Assembly (NCBI GenBank): GCA_030682755.1
Contig: JAUXNR010000553.1
Location: 1 to 8,221, forward strand
Origin: Flavobacterium sp.
GTDB lineage: Bacteria > Bacteroidota > Bacteroidia > Flavobacteriales > Flavobacteriaceae
Direction of reading: 5' to 3'
Length of the DNA: 8,221 nucleotides
Below are positions 1 to 6,596 of this stretch, piece after piece; position 1 is the first letter of the stretch, and every line of letters starts with the position of its first letter. Below the pieces are notes generated by a model. It made no database searches, was not told the DNA's origin, and was given only the letters and a program-made list of their open reading frames with translations. Both the position numbers and the translations under genes were made by a program.

Positions 1-1
1 A

Positions 2-196
2 ACCCCAAAAAATTCAGCACTCGGACAACTCAAAGGAGCCGATAATTTGATTGAAATTTATACAAAATCCTATGGTGAAATACCCATCGTTATTCAAGGA
101 GCCGGTGCCGGAAAACAAGTCACAGCCCGAGGAGTTTTGAGCGATATTCTCAAAATTGCCGATAAAATCAAGTTAAAAGAATCTGTTTTTAATTAA
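2..196 (+). CDS. Homoserine dehydrogenase, C-terminal end (partial)
   Basis: This is the last 64 codons of a gene that begins before the window; the stop codon TAA is at 194-196. The translated segment contains IPIVIQGAGAGKQVTARGVL followed by SDILKIADKIK. This resembles the C-terminal signature of homoserine dehydrogenase (E. coli ThrA/MetL: [24 protein letters not shown]). The enzyme reduces aspartate-semialdehyde to homoserine, the branch point to threonine and methionine, in the cytoplasm. The chain ends about 20 residues after the GAG-VTA motif, as in ThrA/MetL-type enzymes, and has no ACT domain after it. Only the C-terminus is visible, so I cannot tell whether an aspartate kinase domain is fused at the N-terminus. 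Lying just upstream of a SAM riboswitch and metH/metF fits a methionine-supply neighbourhood. Confidence 0.85.
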   Translation, partial: TPKNSALGQLKGADNLIEIYTKSYGEIPIVIQGAGAGKQVTARGVLSDILKIADKIKLKESVFN

Positions 197-231
197 TTGT
201 AGCCAATTAAATAATTACAAAATTCATTATT

Positions 232-290
232 TATAGAATATTTTTCTGTCAAACAATAAATTTTAATAAAATTCAGAAAAATATTCTATA
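232..290. terminator. Long AT-rich stem-loop after the homoserine dehydrogenase gene
   Basis: A perfect 17-bp inverted repeat has its left arm at 232-248 (TATAGAATATTTTTCTG) and its right arm at 274-290, with a 25-base loop. It begins 35 bases after the homoserine dehydrogenase stop codon and ends 17 bases before the next -7 promoter element, so terminating the upstream transcript is the most natural role. It is not a textbook intrinsic terminator: the stem is AT-rich and the bases after it (TTCCCAAATT) are not a U-run. The right arm covers the expected -33 region of the next promoter, so a dyad operator is an alternative. The inverted repeat is certain; the function is inferred. Confidence 0.5.
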
Positions 291-306
291 TTCCCAAATT
301 ACTCAT

Positions 307-314
307 TATATTTG
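307..314 (+). promoter_or_regulatory. Promoter -7 element for the met operon
   Basis: TATATTTG matches the Bacteroidota sigma-A -7 consensus TAnnTTTG exactly. It lies 24 bases before the 5' strand of riboswitch helix P1, so transcription would start at about 320 and the aptamer would be near the 5' end of the RNA, as expected. No clear TTTG -33 box is seen at the usual spacing, because that position falls in the right arm of the 232-290 inverted repeat. The 11-base string TTATATTTGCC recurs at the promoter near 5478. Confidence 0.6.
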
Positions 315-337
315 CCCCGTTCATACACATACTGATC

Positions 338-441
338 GTTATCACGAAAGCCGGAGGGACTAGACCCTGTGAAAGCTTAGCAACCCTGCAACTGTAGAAG
401 GTGCTACATTCTATCTCGTTCACAAAACGAGACCAGATAAC
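338..441 (+). ncRNA. SAM-I (S-box) riboswitch aptamer
   Basis: This RNA binds S-adenosylmethionine and lowers expression of methionine genes when the ligand is abundant. Helices can be traced directly. P1 is GTTATC (338-343) with GATAAC (436-441). P2 is AAGC (348-351) with GCTT (375-378). P2b is GGG (356-358) with CCC (365-367). P3 lies within 385-401. P4 is TCTCGTT (414-420) with AACGAGA (426-432) around a 5-base loop. The conserved S-box strings GGAGGGAC (353-360), TGTGAAA (368-374), TAGCAACC (378-385) and AAGGTGCTA (398-406) are present in order. It precedes the methionine synthase and metF genes, the expected regulon. I see no clear terminator/antiterminator pair directly after P1, so the mode of control is unclear. 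Confidence 0.93.
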
Positions 442-484
442 CCGTTTATTTCCTCTATTTTCCTGATAATTTTTTAGTTAGAAG

Positions 485-624
485 CTAATCCCGCTATTCG
501 TTACAAGCTTTTTTGTCTTGTTGCTTTTTTCTAAGTCAAAAAAGGAGCTTCCTTTGGTCGCTCTTTTTTGCCAAGAAAAAATGCAACAATCCTGCAAAAG
601 GCTTTCCACTTCTATCGGGGCTAG
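485..624. repeat. Nested palindromic element of about 140 bp in the leader
   Basis: Three inverted repeats sit inside one another. The outer ends are 485-500 and 609-624, where CTAATCCCGCTATTCG resembles the reverse complement of CTTCTATCGGGGCTAG at 10 of 16 positions. The middle pair is 518-532 (TTGTTGCTTTTTTCT) and 574-589, complementary except for one extra T at 582. The inner pair is 537-548 and 560-570, complementary except for one extra G. RNA from either strand could fold into a long imperfect hairpin. From memory, similar blocks (GCTAxTCCCGCT ... CGGGGCTAG ends around T/A-rich arms) recur between genes in flavobacterial genomes, so I call it a dispersed non-coding repeat; that recollection is unverified. 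It could be a small RNA, a terminator-like structure or a miniature mobile element. Confidence 0.6.
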
Positions 625-648
625 GCGTCAGTGCAACAAACAATATTG

Positions 649-682
649 GCGAACTTTGCGAAAACCCTTTGCGAACTTTGCG
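649..682. repeat. Short direct repeat GCGAACTTTGCG, two copies
   Basis: GCGAACTTTGCG occurs at 649-660 and again at 671-682, a period of 22 bases. The spacer includes CCCTTTGCG, so the tract reads as degenerate 11-base units (GCGAACTTTGC, GAAAACCCTTT, GCGAACTTTGC). It ends 15 bases before the ATG of the first met gene, separated from it by an A-rich tract. Similar CTTTGCG-rich strings are, as I recall, common between flavobacterial genes. The role is unknown. Confidence 0.65.
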
Positions 683-697
683 GTTAAAAAAATTAAA

Positions 698-1690
698 ATG
701 TCAAAAATAGAAAAAGCCATACAAGAAAGAATCCTCGTCCTCGACGGAGCGATGGGAACAATGCTGCAACGAAACAATTTCTCCGAAGAAGATTTTCGCG
801 GAGAACGTTTCAAAGATTTCCCACATCCATTAAAAGGAAACAACGACCTACTTTCCATCACCCAACCCGAAGCCGTAAAAGCCGTTCACCGTGCCTATTT
901 TGAAGCCGGTGCTGATATCGTAGAAACAAACACTTTTTCCGGAACCACCATCGGAATGGCCGATTATCATCTCGAAGATTTGGTGTATGAACTCAACTAT
1001 CAATCCGCCAAAATCGCCCGCGAAGTTGCCGATGAATTCACCGATAAACCCCGTTTTTTCGCCGGATCCATCGGACCAACCAACCGAACTGCATCCATGA
1101 GTCCCGACGTAAACGACCCCGGATTTCGTGCAGTAACATTCGACGATTTACGCATCGCCTACAAACAACAAGTCGAAGCTTTGATTGACGGTGGTTCAGA
1201 TGTTTTGCTAGTTGAAACTATTTTCGACACACTCAATGCCAAAGCTGCTCTTTTCGCAATCGAAGAAGTCAAAGAACAACGAAACATTGATATTCCGGTT
1301 ATGGTTTCCGGAACAATCACGGATGCTTCCGGACGAACACTTTCCGGTCAAACCGTTGAAGCTTTTTTAATTTCGATTTCGCATATTCCATTACTAAGCA
1401 TCGGATTCAATTGTGCGTTAGGAGCAGATCAGTTAAAACCTTATTTAAAACGATTAGCACACAACACCCAACTCAATATTTCCGCTCATCCCAATGCCGG
1501 ATTACCCAATGCATTCGGTCAATACGACCAAACTCCGGAAGAAATGCAAGCGTTAATTCGTGAATATTTGCAAGACAATTTAATCAATATCATTGGTGGT
1601 TGTTGCGGCACAACTCCGGAACACATAAAATTAATCGCCGAAGTAGCTTCGGAATTTAAACCTAGAACTTTAAACCTTGAATTGCATTAA
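698..1690 (+). CDS. Homocysteine S-methyltransferase (stand-alone N-terminal module of MetH)
   Basis: This 330-residue cytoplasmic protein corresponds to the first module of cobalamin-dependent methionine synthase. It binds and activates homocysteine through zinc so that it can attack methylcobalamin. The three zinc-ligand cysteines are present: C239 in [10 protein letters not shown] and C302-C303 in [10 protein letters not shown]. The N-terminal barrel motif [10 protein letters not shown] is at residues 15-24 and ETNTFSGTT at 76-84. The ATG at 698 follows an A-rich leader and starts [10 protein letters not shown], like MetH N-termini; a longer reading from a TTG at 518 would add 60 residues of repeat-derived sequence and is rejected. 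The protein ends with the barrel and lacks pterin, cobalamin and AdoMet domains, which are encoded by the next gene after 53 bases. It could also be called a Hcy-domain protein; acting with its neighbour is the best reading. Confidence 0.93.
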   Translation: MSKIEKAIQERILVLDGAMGTMLQRNNFSEEDFRGERFKDFPHPLKGNNDLLSITQPEAVKAVHRAYFEAGADIVETNTFSGTTIGMADYHLEDLVYELNYQSAKIAREVADEFTDKPRFFAGSIGPTNRTASMSPDVNDPGFRAVTFDDLRIAYKQQVEALIDGGSDVLLVETIFDTLNAKAALFAIEEVKEQRNIDIPVMVSGTITDASGRTLSGQTVEAFLISISHIPLLSIGFNCALGADQLKPYLKRLAHNTQLNISAHPNAGLPNAFGQYDQTPEEMQALIREYLQDNLINIIGGCCGTTPEHIKLIAEVASEFKPRTLNLELH

Positions 1691-1702
1691 TTTTTACCAA
1701 AT

Positions 1703-1739
1703 AAATTCGTGAAATTTTGCAATTTGTGGCAAAAAAAAA
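1703..1739. repeat. Degenerate 9-base repeat tract before metH C-terminal gene
   Basis: Three related units follow each other: AAATTCGTG (1703-1711), AAATTTTGC (1712-1720) and AATTTGTGG (1721-1729). A C and a run of nine A bases (1731-1739) lead to the ATG at 1744. Strings such as ATTCGTGGCAAAAAAA are, to my recollection, frequent between genes in flavobacteria, so this may be a small dispersed repeat. The A-run probably favours translation initiation in a lineage that does not use Shine-Dalgarno pairing. Similarity between units is moderate, so chance in AT-rich DNA is possible. Confidence 0.4.
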
Positions 1740-1743
1740 TAAA

Positions 1744-4428
1744 ATGGCAGAAGCTGATTGTAAAAAATATTTAAAATTATCCGGTCTCGAACCGCTAATC
1801 ATAACTCCAGAAACGAATTTCGTTAACGTCGGCGAACGAACAAACGTCACCGGTTCGCGAAAATTTCTTCGTTTAATCAAAGAAGAAAAATACGAAGAAG
1901 CTCTGGATATTGCTCGAAATCAAGTAGAAGGTGGAGCCCAAATCATCGACGTCAATATGGACGAAGGAATGTTGGATGGTGTGTATGCCATGACCAAATT
2001 CCTAAATTTAATCGCTGCCGAACCTGATATTGCACGAGTTCCGGTGATGATTGACAGTTCCAAATGGGAAATCATCGAAGCGGGATTAAAAGTCATTCAA
2101 GGAAAAGGAGTCGTCAATTCTATTTCGTTAAAAGAAGGAGAAGAAACCTTTATTCATCATGCCAAATTAATCAAACGTTACGGAGCAGCTGTCATCGTGA
2201 TGGCTTTTGACGAAAAAGGTCAAGCCGATAATTATGAAAGACGTATCGAAATTTGCAAAAGAAGTTACGATATATTAGTCGAAAAAGTTGGTTTTCCAGC
2301 GGAGGACATCATTTTCGACCCAAATATTTTTCCGGTTGCCACCGGAATGGAAGAACATAAATTAAACGCATTAGATTTTTTCAGAGCCACCAAATGGATT
2401 CGTGAAAATCTACCACATGCTAATATTTCAGGCGGTGTGAGCAACGTTTCCTTTTCTTTCCGTGGAAACGACAAAGTACGTGAAGCGATGCATTCTGCTT
2501 TCCTATATCACGCCATTCAAAACGGAATGACGATGGGAATTGTGAATCCGGAAATGCTCGAAATTTATGATGAAATCGACAAAAAATTATTAGAACACGT
2601 TGAAGATGTTTTATTAAACCGAAGAGAAGATGCTACCGAACGACTCTTGGCTTTAGCCGAGAGTTACAAGGGAGATTTCAAAGTCAATGAAAAAGCCATA
2701 CAAGAGTGGCGAAATGGTTCTGTTCAAGAAAGATTAACCCATTCATTAGTCAAAGGAATTGATGAATTCATCGAAATTGATGTGGAAGAAGCCAGAAAAA
2801 ATTCCACAAAAGCCATCGAAGTTATTGAAATCAATTTAATGGCAGGAATGAATGTCGTTGGTGATTTATTCGGAAGTGGAAAAATGTTTTTACCACAAGT
2901 AGTTAAATCTGCCCGAGTGATGAAAAAAGCAGTAGCTTATCTACTTCCATTTATTGAAGCAGAAAAAGATTCAACCGCTTCGTCTTCTGCCGGAAAAGTC
3001 TTGATGGCAACCGTTAAAGGCGATGTACACGATATTGGAAAAAATATAGTTGCGGTCGTTTTAGCTTGCAACAATTTTGAAATCATCGATTTGGGAGTTA
3101 TGGTTCCGCCGGAAAAAATCATCGAAGTGGCTATTCGTGAAAATGTTGATATTATAGGCTTGAGCGGATTGATTACACCATCGTTGGATGAAATGGTTTA
3201 TTTGGCGAAAGAAATGGATAAGCTAAACATCAAAATTCCAATTATGATAGGTGGTGCAACGACTTCTCGTGCTCATACCGCCGTAAAAATTGCACCAGAA
3301 TATAAAGAAACCGTTGTGCATGTGAATGATGCTTCGCGTGCGGTAACAGTTGCAACCAATTTATTACAGCCTGAAACAAAAACAGCTTACGCCAAAACGG
3401 TTCGAGAGGATTATGATCATCTTCGCGAAGGTTATTTGAATAGGAGTAGAGAAAAGAATTTCTTATCGATAACCGAAGCAAGAAAAAATAAATTACAACT
3501 CGATTGGGAAAATTATATTCCATCAAAACCTAATTTTATCGGAACCAAAACCGTTGAAGTTGAGTTATACGAATTAGTTGATTTTATTGATTGGACACCC
3601 TTTTTTCAATCGTGGGAATTATTCGGAAAATACCCGGCTATTTTAACCGATGAAATTGTGGGACAACAAGCTTCTGATTTGTTTGAAGATGCACAAAAAA
3701 TGTTGAAACAAATCGTTAACGAAAAATGGTTAATTGCCAAAGGAATTCTTGGAATTTTTCCAGCGAATTCAATAGATGATGATATAATCATTGGTACAGA
3801 CGTTGCATGCAACGTCTCTACAGTTTTTATCACATTACGTCAACAATCCCAAAAAACAGTCGGTGCACCAAATATTGCATTAGCCGATTTTATCGCTCCA
3901 AAAGAAAGCGGAATTCAAGATTACATTGGCTGTTTTTGTGTCACAACCGGCTTTGGTGTGGATGAAAAAGCATCAGAATTTGAGAAGCAATTAGACGATT
4001 ATAATTCCATCTTAGTAAAAGCATTAGGTGATCGATTAGCGGAAGCTTTCGCAGAATATTTACACCTAAAAGTGCGAAAAGAAATTTGGGGTTATGCTTC
4101 CGATGAAAAATTATCAAATGAGGATTTAATCAAAGAAAATTACACCGGGATTCGTCCTGCTCCGGGTTATCCCGCTTGTCCTGATCATTTGGAAAAACCT
4201 ACAATTTGGAAACTATTAAATGTAGAAGAAAAAATAGGTGTAAAATTAACCGAAAGTATGGCCATGTGGCCTGCAGCATCGGTTTCAGGTTATTATTTTG
4301 CTCATCCGGAAAGTAAGTATTTCGGATTAGGAAAAATTAAAAAAGACCAAGTTGAAGATTACGCCAAACGAAGAAGCATCAGTTTAGAAATGGCGACGAA
4401 ATGGCTTTCGCCTAATATAGCAGAGTAA
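1744..4428 (+). CDS. metH: Methionine synthase, cobalamin-dependent, lacking the homocysteine domain
   Basis: This 894-residue protein carries MetH modules two to four. The pterin-binding barrel (about 14-300) starts [10 protein letters not shown] and has [14 protein letters not shown] (28-41), binding 5-methyl-THF. The cobalamin part has a helical cap (about 315-410) and a Rossmann domain (about 417-540) with D427-x-H429-x-x-G432, the lower cobalt ligand His, then S474-x-L476 and GG at 503-504. The C-terminal AdoMet reactivation domain (about 570-894) has [10 protein letters not shown] (804-813). Together with the upstream 330-residue protein the total is 1224 residues, close to E. coli MetH (1227), and the break falls in the linker between modules one and two. 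The ATG at 1744 follows an A-run; an upstream TTG at 1717 would add nine residues from the repeat tract and is unlikely. A palindromic DNA repeat is embedded in frame at residues 684-693. Co-transcription with its neighbours is likely. Confidence 0.95.
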   Translation: MAEADCKKYLKLSGLEPLIITPETNFVNVGERTNVTGSRKFLRLIKEEKYEEALDIARNQVEGGAQIIDVNMDEGMLDGVYAMTKFLNLIAAEPDIARVPVMIDSSKWEIIEAGLKVIQGKGVVNSISLKEGEETFIHHAKLIKRYGAAVIVMAFDEKGQADNYERRIEICKRSYDILVEKVGFPAEDIIFDPNIFPVATGMEEHKLNALDFFRATKWIRENLPHANISGGVSNVSFSFRGNDKVREAMHSAFLYHAIQNGMTMGIVNPEMLEIYDEIDKKLLEHVEDVLLNRREDATERLLALAESYKGDFKVNEKAIQEWRNGSVQERLTHSLVKGIDEFIEIDVEEARKNSTKAIEVIEINLMAGMNVVGDLFGSGKMFLPQVVKSARVMKKAVAYLLPFIEAEKDSTASSSAGKVLMATVKGDVHDIGKNIVAVVLACNNFEIIDLGVMVPPEKIIEVAIRENVDIIGLSGLITPSLDEMVYLAKEMDKLNIKIPIMIGGATTSRAHTAVKIAPEYKETVVHVNDASRAVTVATNLLQPETKTAYAKTVREDYDHLREGYLNRSREKNFLSITEARKNKLQLDWENYIPSKPNFIGTKTVEVELYELVDFIDWTPFFQSWELFGKYPAILTDEIVGQQASDLFEDAQKMLKQIVNEKWLIAKGILGIFPANSIDDDIIIGTDVACNVSTVFITLRQQSQKTVGAPNIALADFIAPKESGIQDYIGCFCVTTGFGVDEKASEFEKQLDDYNSILVKALGDRLAEAFAEYLHLKVRKEIWGYASDEKLSNEDLIKENYTGIRPAPGYPACPDHLEKPTIWKLLNVEEKIGVKLTESMAMWPAASVSGYYFAHPESKYFGLGKIKKDQVEDYAKRRSISLEMATKWLSPNIAE
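3794..3821. repeat. 28-bp palindromic repeat embedded in the metH coding sequence
   Basis: Positions 3798-3817 (AGACGTTGCATGCAACGTCT) are a perfect 20-bp palindrome. After one C/C mismatch (3797/3818) the symmetry continues for GTA (3794-3796) and TAC (3819-3821). Palindromes of the form GTAGAGACG...CGTCTCTAC are, as I recall, abundant dispersed repeats in Bacteroidota and cyanobacterial genomes. Here the element is read in frame without a stop and encodes residues 684-693 ([10 protein letters not shown]) of the AdoMet reactivation domain. It replaces the loop that in E. coli MetH lies between NDDDIEIY and HNLRQQ, with nearly unchanged length. Confidence 0.8.
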
Positions 4429-4431
4429 AAA

Positions 4432-4477
4432 CCGTTGTCTGTTGTCCGTTAACCGACAACCGACAACCGACAACCGA
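4432..4477. repeat. Heptamer repeat hairpin between metH and metF
   Basis: The 53-base gap holds two inverted heptamers, TTGTCTG (4435-4441) and TTGTCCG (4442-4448). A TTAA centre follows, then three exact copies of CCGACAA (4453-4473) and a partial fourth (4474-4477). The two halves are complementary, giving a stem over about 4432-4469 with only three mismatches around a minimal loop. The motif ends four bases before the metF ATG. It may modulate metF translation or transcription from the metH transcript, or simply be a slippage-prone repeat of the sort scattered in flavobacterial genomes. No U-run follows, so it is not a standard terminator. Confidence 0.75.
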
Positions 4478-4481
4478 AATT

Positions 4482-5438
4482 ATGAAAGTAATCCAACATA
4501 TCGAAAACGCCAACGGCAAACCTTTATTTTCCTTTGAAATTTTACCTCCGTTAAAAGGTCAAAATATTCAATCTATTTTTGATTCAATTGATCCGTTGAT
4601 GGAATTTAATCCGCCATTTATAGATGTAACGTATCATAGGGAGGAATACGAATTCAAAGAATTACCAAGCGGATTATTACAAAAGAAAATTGTAAAAAAG
4701 CGTCCCGGAACGGTTGGAATTTGTGCCGGAATTCAAAATAAATATGATGTAGATGCCATTCCGCATATTTTGTGTGGCGGTTTTACAAAAGAAGACACCG
4801 AAAACTTATTAATCGATTTAGATTTTTTAGGAATTGATAATGTCGTGGCATTGCGTGGGGATGCATTAAAAAACGAAATTTATTTCAGACCTGAAAAAGA
4901 AGGAAATGAATATGCTTCTGAATTGGTGACGCAAATCCATAATTTAAATAAAGGAATTTATTTAGATGAAGATTTACAAAATTCATCGTGTACGAATTTC
5001 TGCATCGGTGTTGCCGGTTATCCCGAAAAACACATGGAAGCTCCAAGTGTGGATAGTGATATTCATTTTTTAAAACAAAAAATAAAAAATGGAGCTGATT
5101 ACATTATTACCCAAATGTTTTTTGACAATAAACGATTTTTTGATTTTGTTGCAAAATGCAGGGCAGCCGGAATAAACGTGCCAATTATACCTGGATTAAA
5201 ACCTATTGCTACCAAAAAGCAACTGAATTTGATTCCGCATCGATTTAAAGTTGATTTACCGGACGATTTGATTATGGCTGTAGTCAAAGCAAAAGACAAC
5301 GAAGCCGTAAAACAAATCGGAATCGAATGGTGCGTGGAACAATCTAAAGGTTTAGTGGCTTCAGGAATTCAGGTTTTGCATTATTATTCCATGGGGAAAG
5401 CAGAAAATATTAAAGCAATTGCCAAAGAAATATTTTAG
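4482..5438 (+). CDS. metF: Methylenetetrahydrofolate reductase
   Basis: This FAD-dependent cytoplasmic enzyme reduces 5,10-methylene-THF to 5-methyl-THF, the methyl donor used by the methionine synthase encoded just upstream. At 318 residues it has the length usual for bacterial MetF. The N-terminal FSFEILPP (16-23) carries the catalytic Glu (E19, equivalent to E28 of E. coli). ALRGD (123-127) is the conserved flavin-contacting segment. IGVAGYPEKH (175-184), ADYIITQMFFD (205-215) and VPIIPGLKPI (233-242) are also typical of the family. The ATG at 4482 is the first in frame after the heptamer repeats. With only 53 bases after metH and no recognisable promoter between, it is most likely the third gene of the SAM-regulated operon. 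Confidence 0.96.
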   Translation: MKVIQHIENANGKPLFSFEILPPLKGQNIQSIFDSIDPLMEFNPPFIDVTYHREEYEFKELPSGLLQKKIVKKRPGTVGICAGIQNKYDVDAIPHILCGGFTKEDTENLLIDLDFLGIDNVVALRGDALKNEIYFRPEKEGNEYASELVTQIHNLNKGIYLDEDLQNSSCTNFCIGVAGYPEKHMEAPSVDSDIHFLKQKIKNGADYIITQMFFDNKRFFDFVAKCRAAGINVPIIPGLKPIATKKQLNLIPHRFKVDLPDDLIMAVVKAKDNEAVKQIGIEWCVEQSKGLVASGIQVLHYYSMGKAENIKAIAKEIF

Positions 5439-5454
5439 AGAATATACTTAAAAA

Positions 5455-5485
5455 TTTGACTCCTAAACATATTGGTTTATATTTG
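5455..5485 (+). promoter_or_regulatory. Bacteroidota-type promoter for the envelope operon
   Basis: A -33 box TTTG (5455-5458) is followed after 19 bases by TATATTTG (5478-5485), which fits the TTTG / TAnnTTTG consensus of the Bacteroidota housekeeping sigma factor. Transcription would start near 5492, leaving a leader of roughly a dozen bases before the ATG at 5505. The promoter fills the 66-base gap after metF and uncouples the envelope genes from SAM control. Confidence 0.72.
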
Positions 5486-5504
5486 CCACTCTTAAAAAAT
5501 AAGA

Positions 5505-6593
5505 ATGCCTAGACATGTTTTTTGGTTTTTATTATTTTGCTCATTGACTTTTGGCCAAGAAAAAGCTACCAATGGTTATTTCGATTTGAATTATATTCAT
5601 GGTAACATTCTCAATCATGTGCCGGATATAAACCATTTAATTACGGGTCATCCGCAAGGATTAATTCTAAGCTATAATTTTAAAACTATCGGAAATAAAG
5701 AATGGCATTCCATTTATAATTATCCCGATTATGGTGTTTCTTTTCTATTTCAAGACTTTGAAAACCAATACTTAGGCCGGAATTTTGCTATTAATGCTCA
5801 TTATAATTTCTATTTTCTTAATCGAAATTTGATGTTTCGAATTTCTCAGGGTGTTGCAATGACAACCAATCCTTATGACAAAGAATTAAATTTCAAAAAT
5901 AATGCTTTTGGTTCTCGATTTATGAGTAGTAATTATTTTTTACTTCAATATCAAAAACCTTATACAATAGGACCAATTGGTTTGCAAGCAGGATTATTTT
6001 TTACGCATTTTTCTAATGGAAGGATTAAATCTCCAAATAGAGGTATAAATACATATGGAATAAATGTAGGATTGAATTATAATTTAGATGAACCTTTTGA
6101 ATATCCAAAAGTAGATTCAGTTGCCAAATTTAAAGAACCTATTCGTTATAGTTTTACTTTTAGAACTGGCGTAAATGAAAGTAGCGTGGTAGGAAGTGGC
6201 CAAAAACCATTTTATCATTTTAGTACTCATCTAGACAAACGAGTTGGAAGAAAAAGTGCCTTGCAACTTGGAACAGAATTATTTTTGACACAAAGTTTAA
6301 AAGAATATATAGCTTACAGAGCAATTGCGTTTCCTGAGTTGGAACCAATTGACCCGGATACAGATTATAAGCGAGTTGGTGTTTTTGCCGGGCATGAACT
6401 TTTCATTAATAAATTAACTATTGAAACCCAATTGGGAATCTATGTTTACAAACAATTTAGAGAAGAAATGGATGTTTATCAACGTTTGGGAATGAAGTAT
6501 TATATAACACCAAAATTATTTACCGGTGTGGCATTGAAATCGCATGGAGCAAAGGCAGAAGCAATAGAATGGGGTGTTGGAGTAAGACTATAA
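5505..6593 (+). CDS. PagL-like outer-membrane barrel (lipid A deacylase / acyloxyacyl hydrolase family)
   Basis: This 362-residue protein begins with a signal peptide (hydrophobic 5-16, probable cleavage after G17 in LTFG-QEK). The mature part has alternating aromatic and hydrophobic strands expected of an outer-membrane beta-barrel. Residues 166-184 contain FTHFSNG followed by PNRGINTYG, matching the active-site segment of PagL, where His126 and Ser128 are catalytic; here they correspond to H168 and S170. The C-terminal AKAEAIEWGVGVRL resembles the family's last strand. PagL removes the 3-O-acyl chain from lipid A, so lipid A remodelling at the outer leaflet is the likely role. The position equivalent to PagL's catalytic Glu140 is N182, so the activity is uncertain. 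At 362 residues it is much longer than PagL, with extra sequence at both ends. It is the first gene of a two-gene operon. Confidence 0.75.
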   Translation: MPRHVFWFLLFCSLTFGQEKATNGYFDLNYIHGNILNHVPDINHLITGHPQGLILSYNFKTIGNKEWHSIYNYPDYGVSFLFQDFENQYLGRNFAINAHYNFYFLNRNLMFRISQGVAMTTNPYDKELNFKNNAFGSRFMSSNYFLLQYQKPYTIGPIGLQAGLFFTHFSNGRIKSPNRGINTYGINVGLNYNLDEPFEYPKVDSVAKFKEPIRYSFTFRTGVNESSVVGSGQKPFYHFSTHLDKRVGRKSALQLGTELFLTQSLKEYIAYRAIAFPELEPIDPDTDYKRVGVFAGHELFINKLTIETQLGIYVYKQFREEMDVYQRLGMKYYITPKLFTGVALKSHGAKAEAIEWGVGVRL

Positions 6594-6596
6594 ATT

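Larger units (their letters stand above)
442..697 (+). other. 256-nt untranslated leader between riboswitch and first met gene
   Basis: This stretch holds no credible gene. The open frame that could extend the downstream protein upstream begins with TTG inside a palindrome and encodes low-complexity sequence unlike any methyltransferase N-terminus. The leader contains, in order, a pyrimidine-rich stretch (445-475), the nested palindromic element 485-624, and two copies of a 12-base repeat (649-660 and 671-682). It ends in an A-rich tract (686-697) directly before the ATG. There is no Shine-Dalgarno sequence, as is normal in Bacteroidota. The S-box expression platform, if there is one, must lie in this stretch, unless the aptamer acts on transcription without a conventional hairpin. 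Confidence 0.6.

Noticed and set aside
513..710. Small open frame in the riboswitch-metH leader, and a 60-residue upstream extension of the methyltransferase from TTG 518
   Set aside because: Both run through palindromic and repeat DNA, start at TTG codons and encode low-complexity peptides. The ATG at 698 gives a normal MetH N-terminus after an A-rich leader.
1717..1743. Alternative TTG start for metH adding nine residues
   Set aside because: The extra residues come from the repeat tract, and the ATG at 1744 directly follows the A-run expected before flavobacterial starts.
3242..3526. Minus-strand open frames inside metH, metF and the homocysteine methyltransferase (for example this one)
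   Set aside because: They lie opposite well-supported conserved genes, have no start context and no recognisable domains.
698..4428. A frameshifted or broken metH
   Set aside because: The split lies in the interdomain linker, both halves have complete motifs, and there is a proper gap with its own A-rich start context.
4453..4477. CRISPR-like array
   Set aside because: Units are 7 bases with no spacers; this is a simple tandem repeat.
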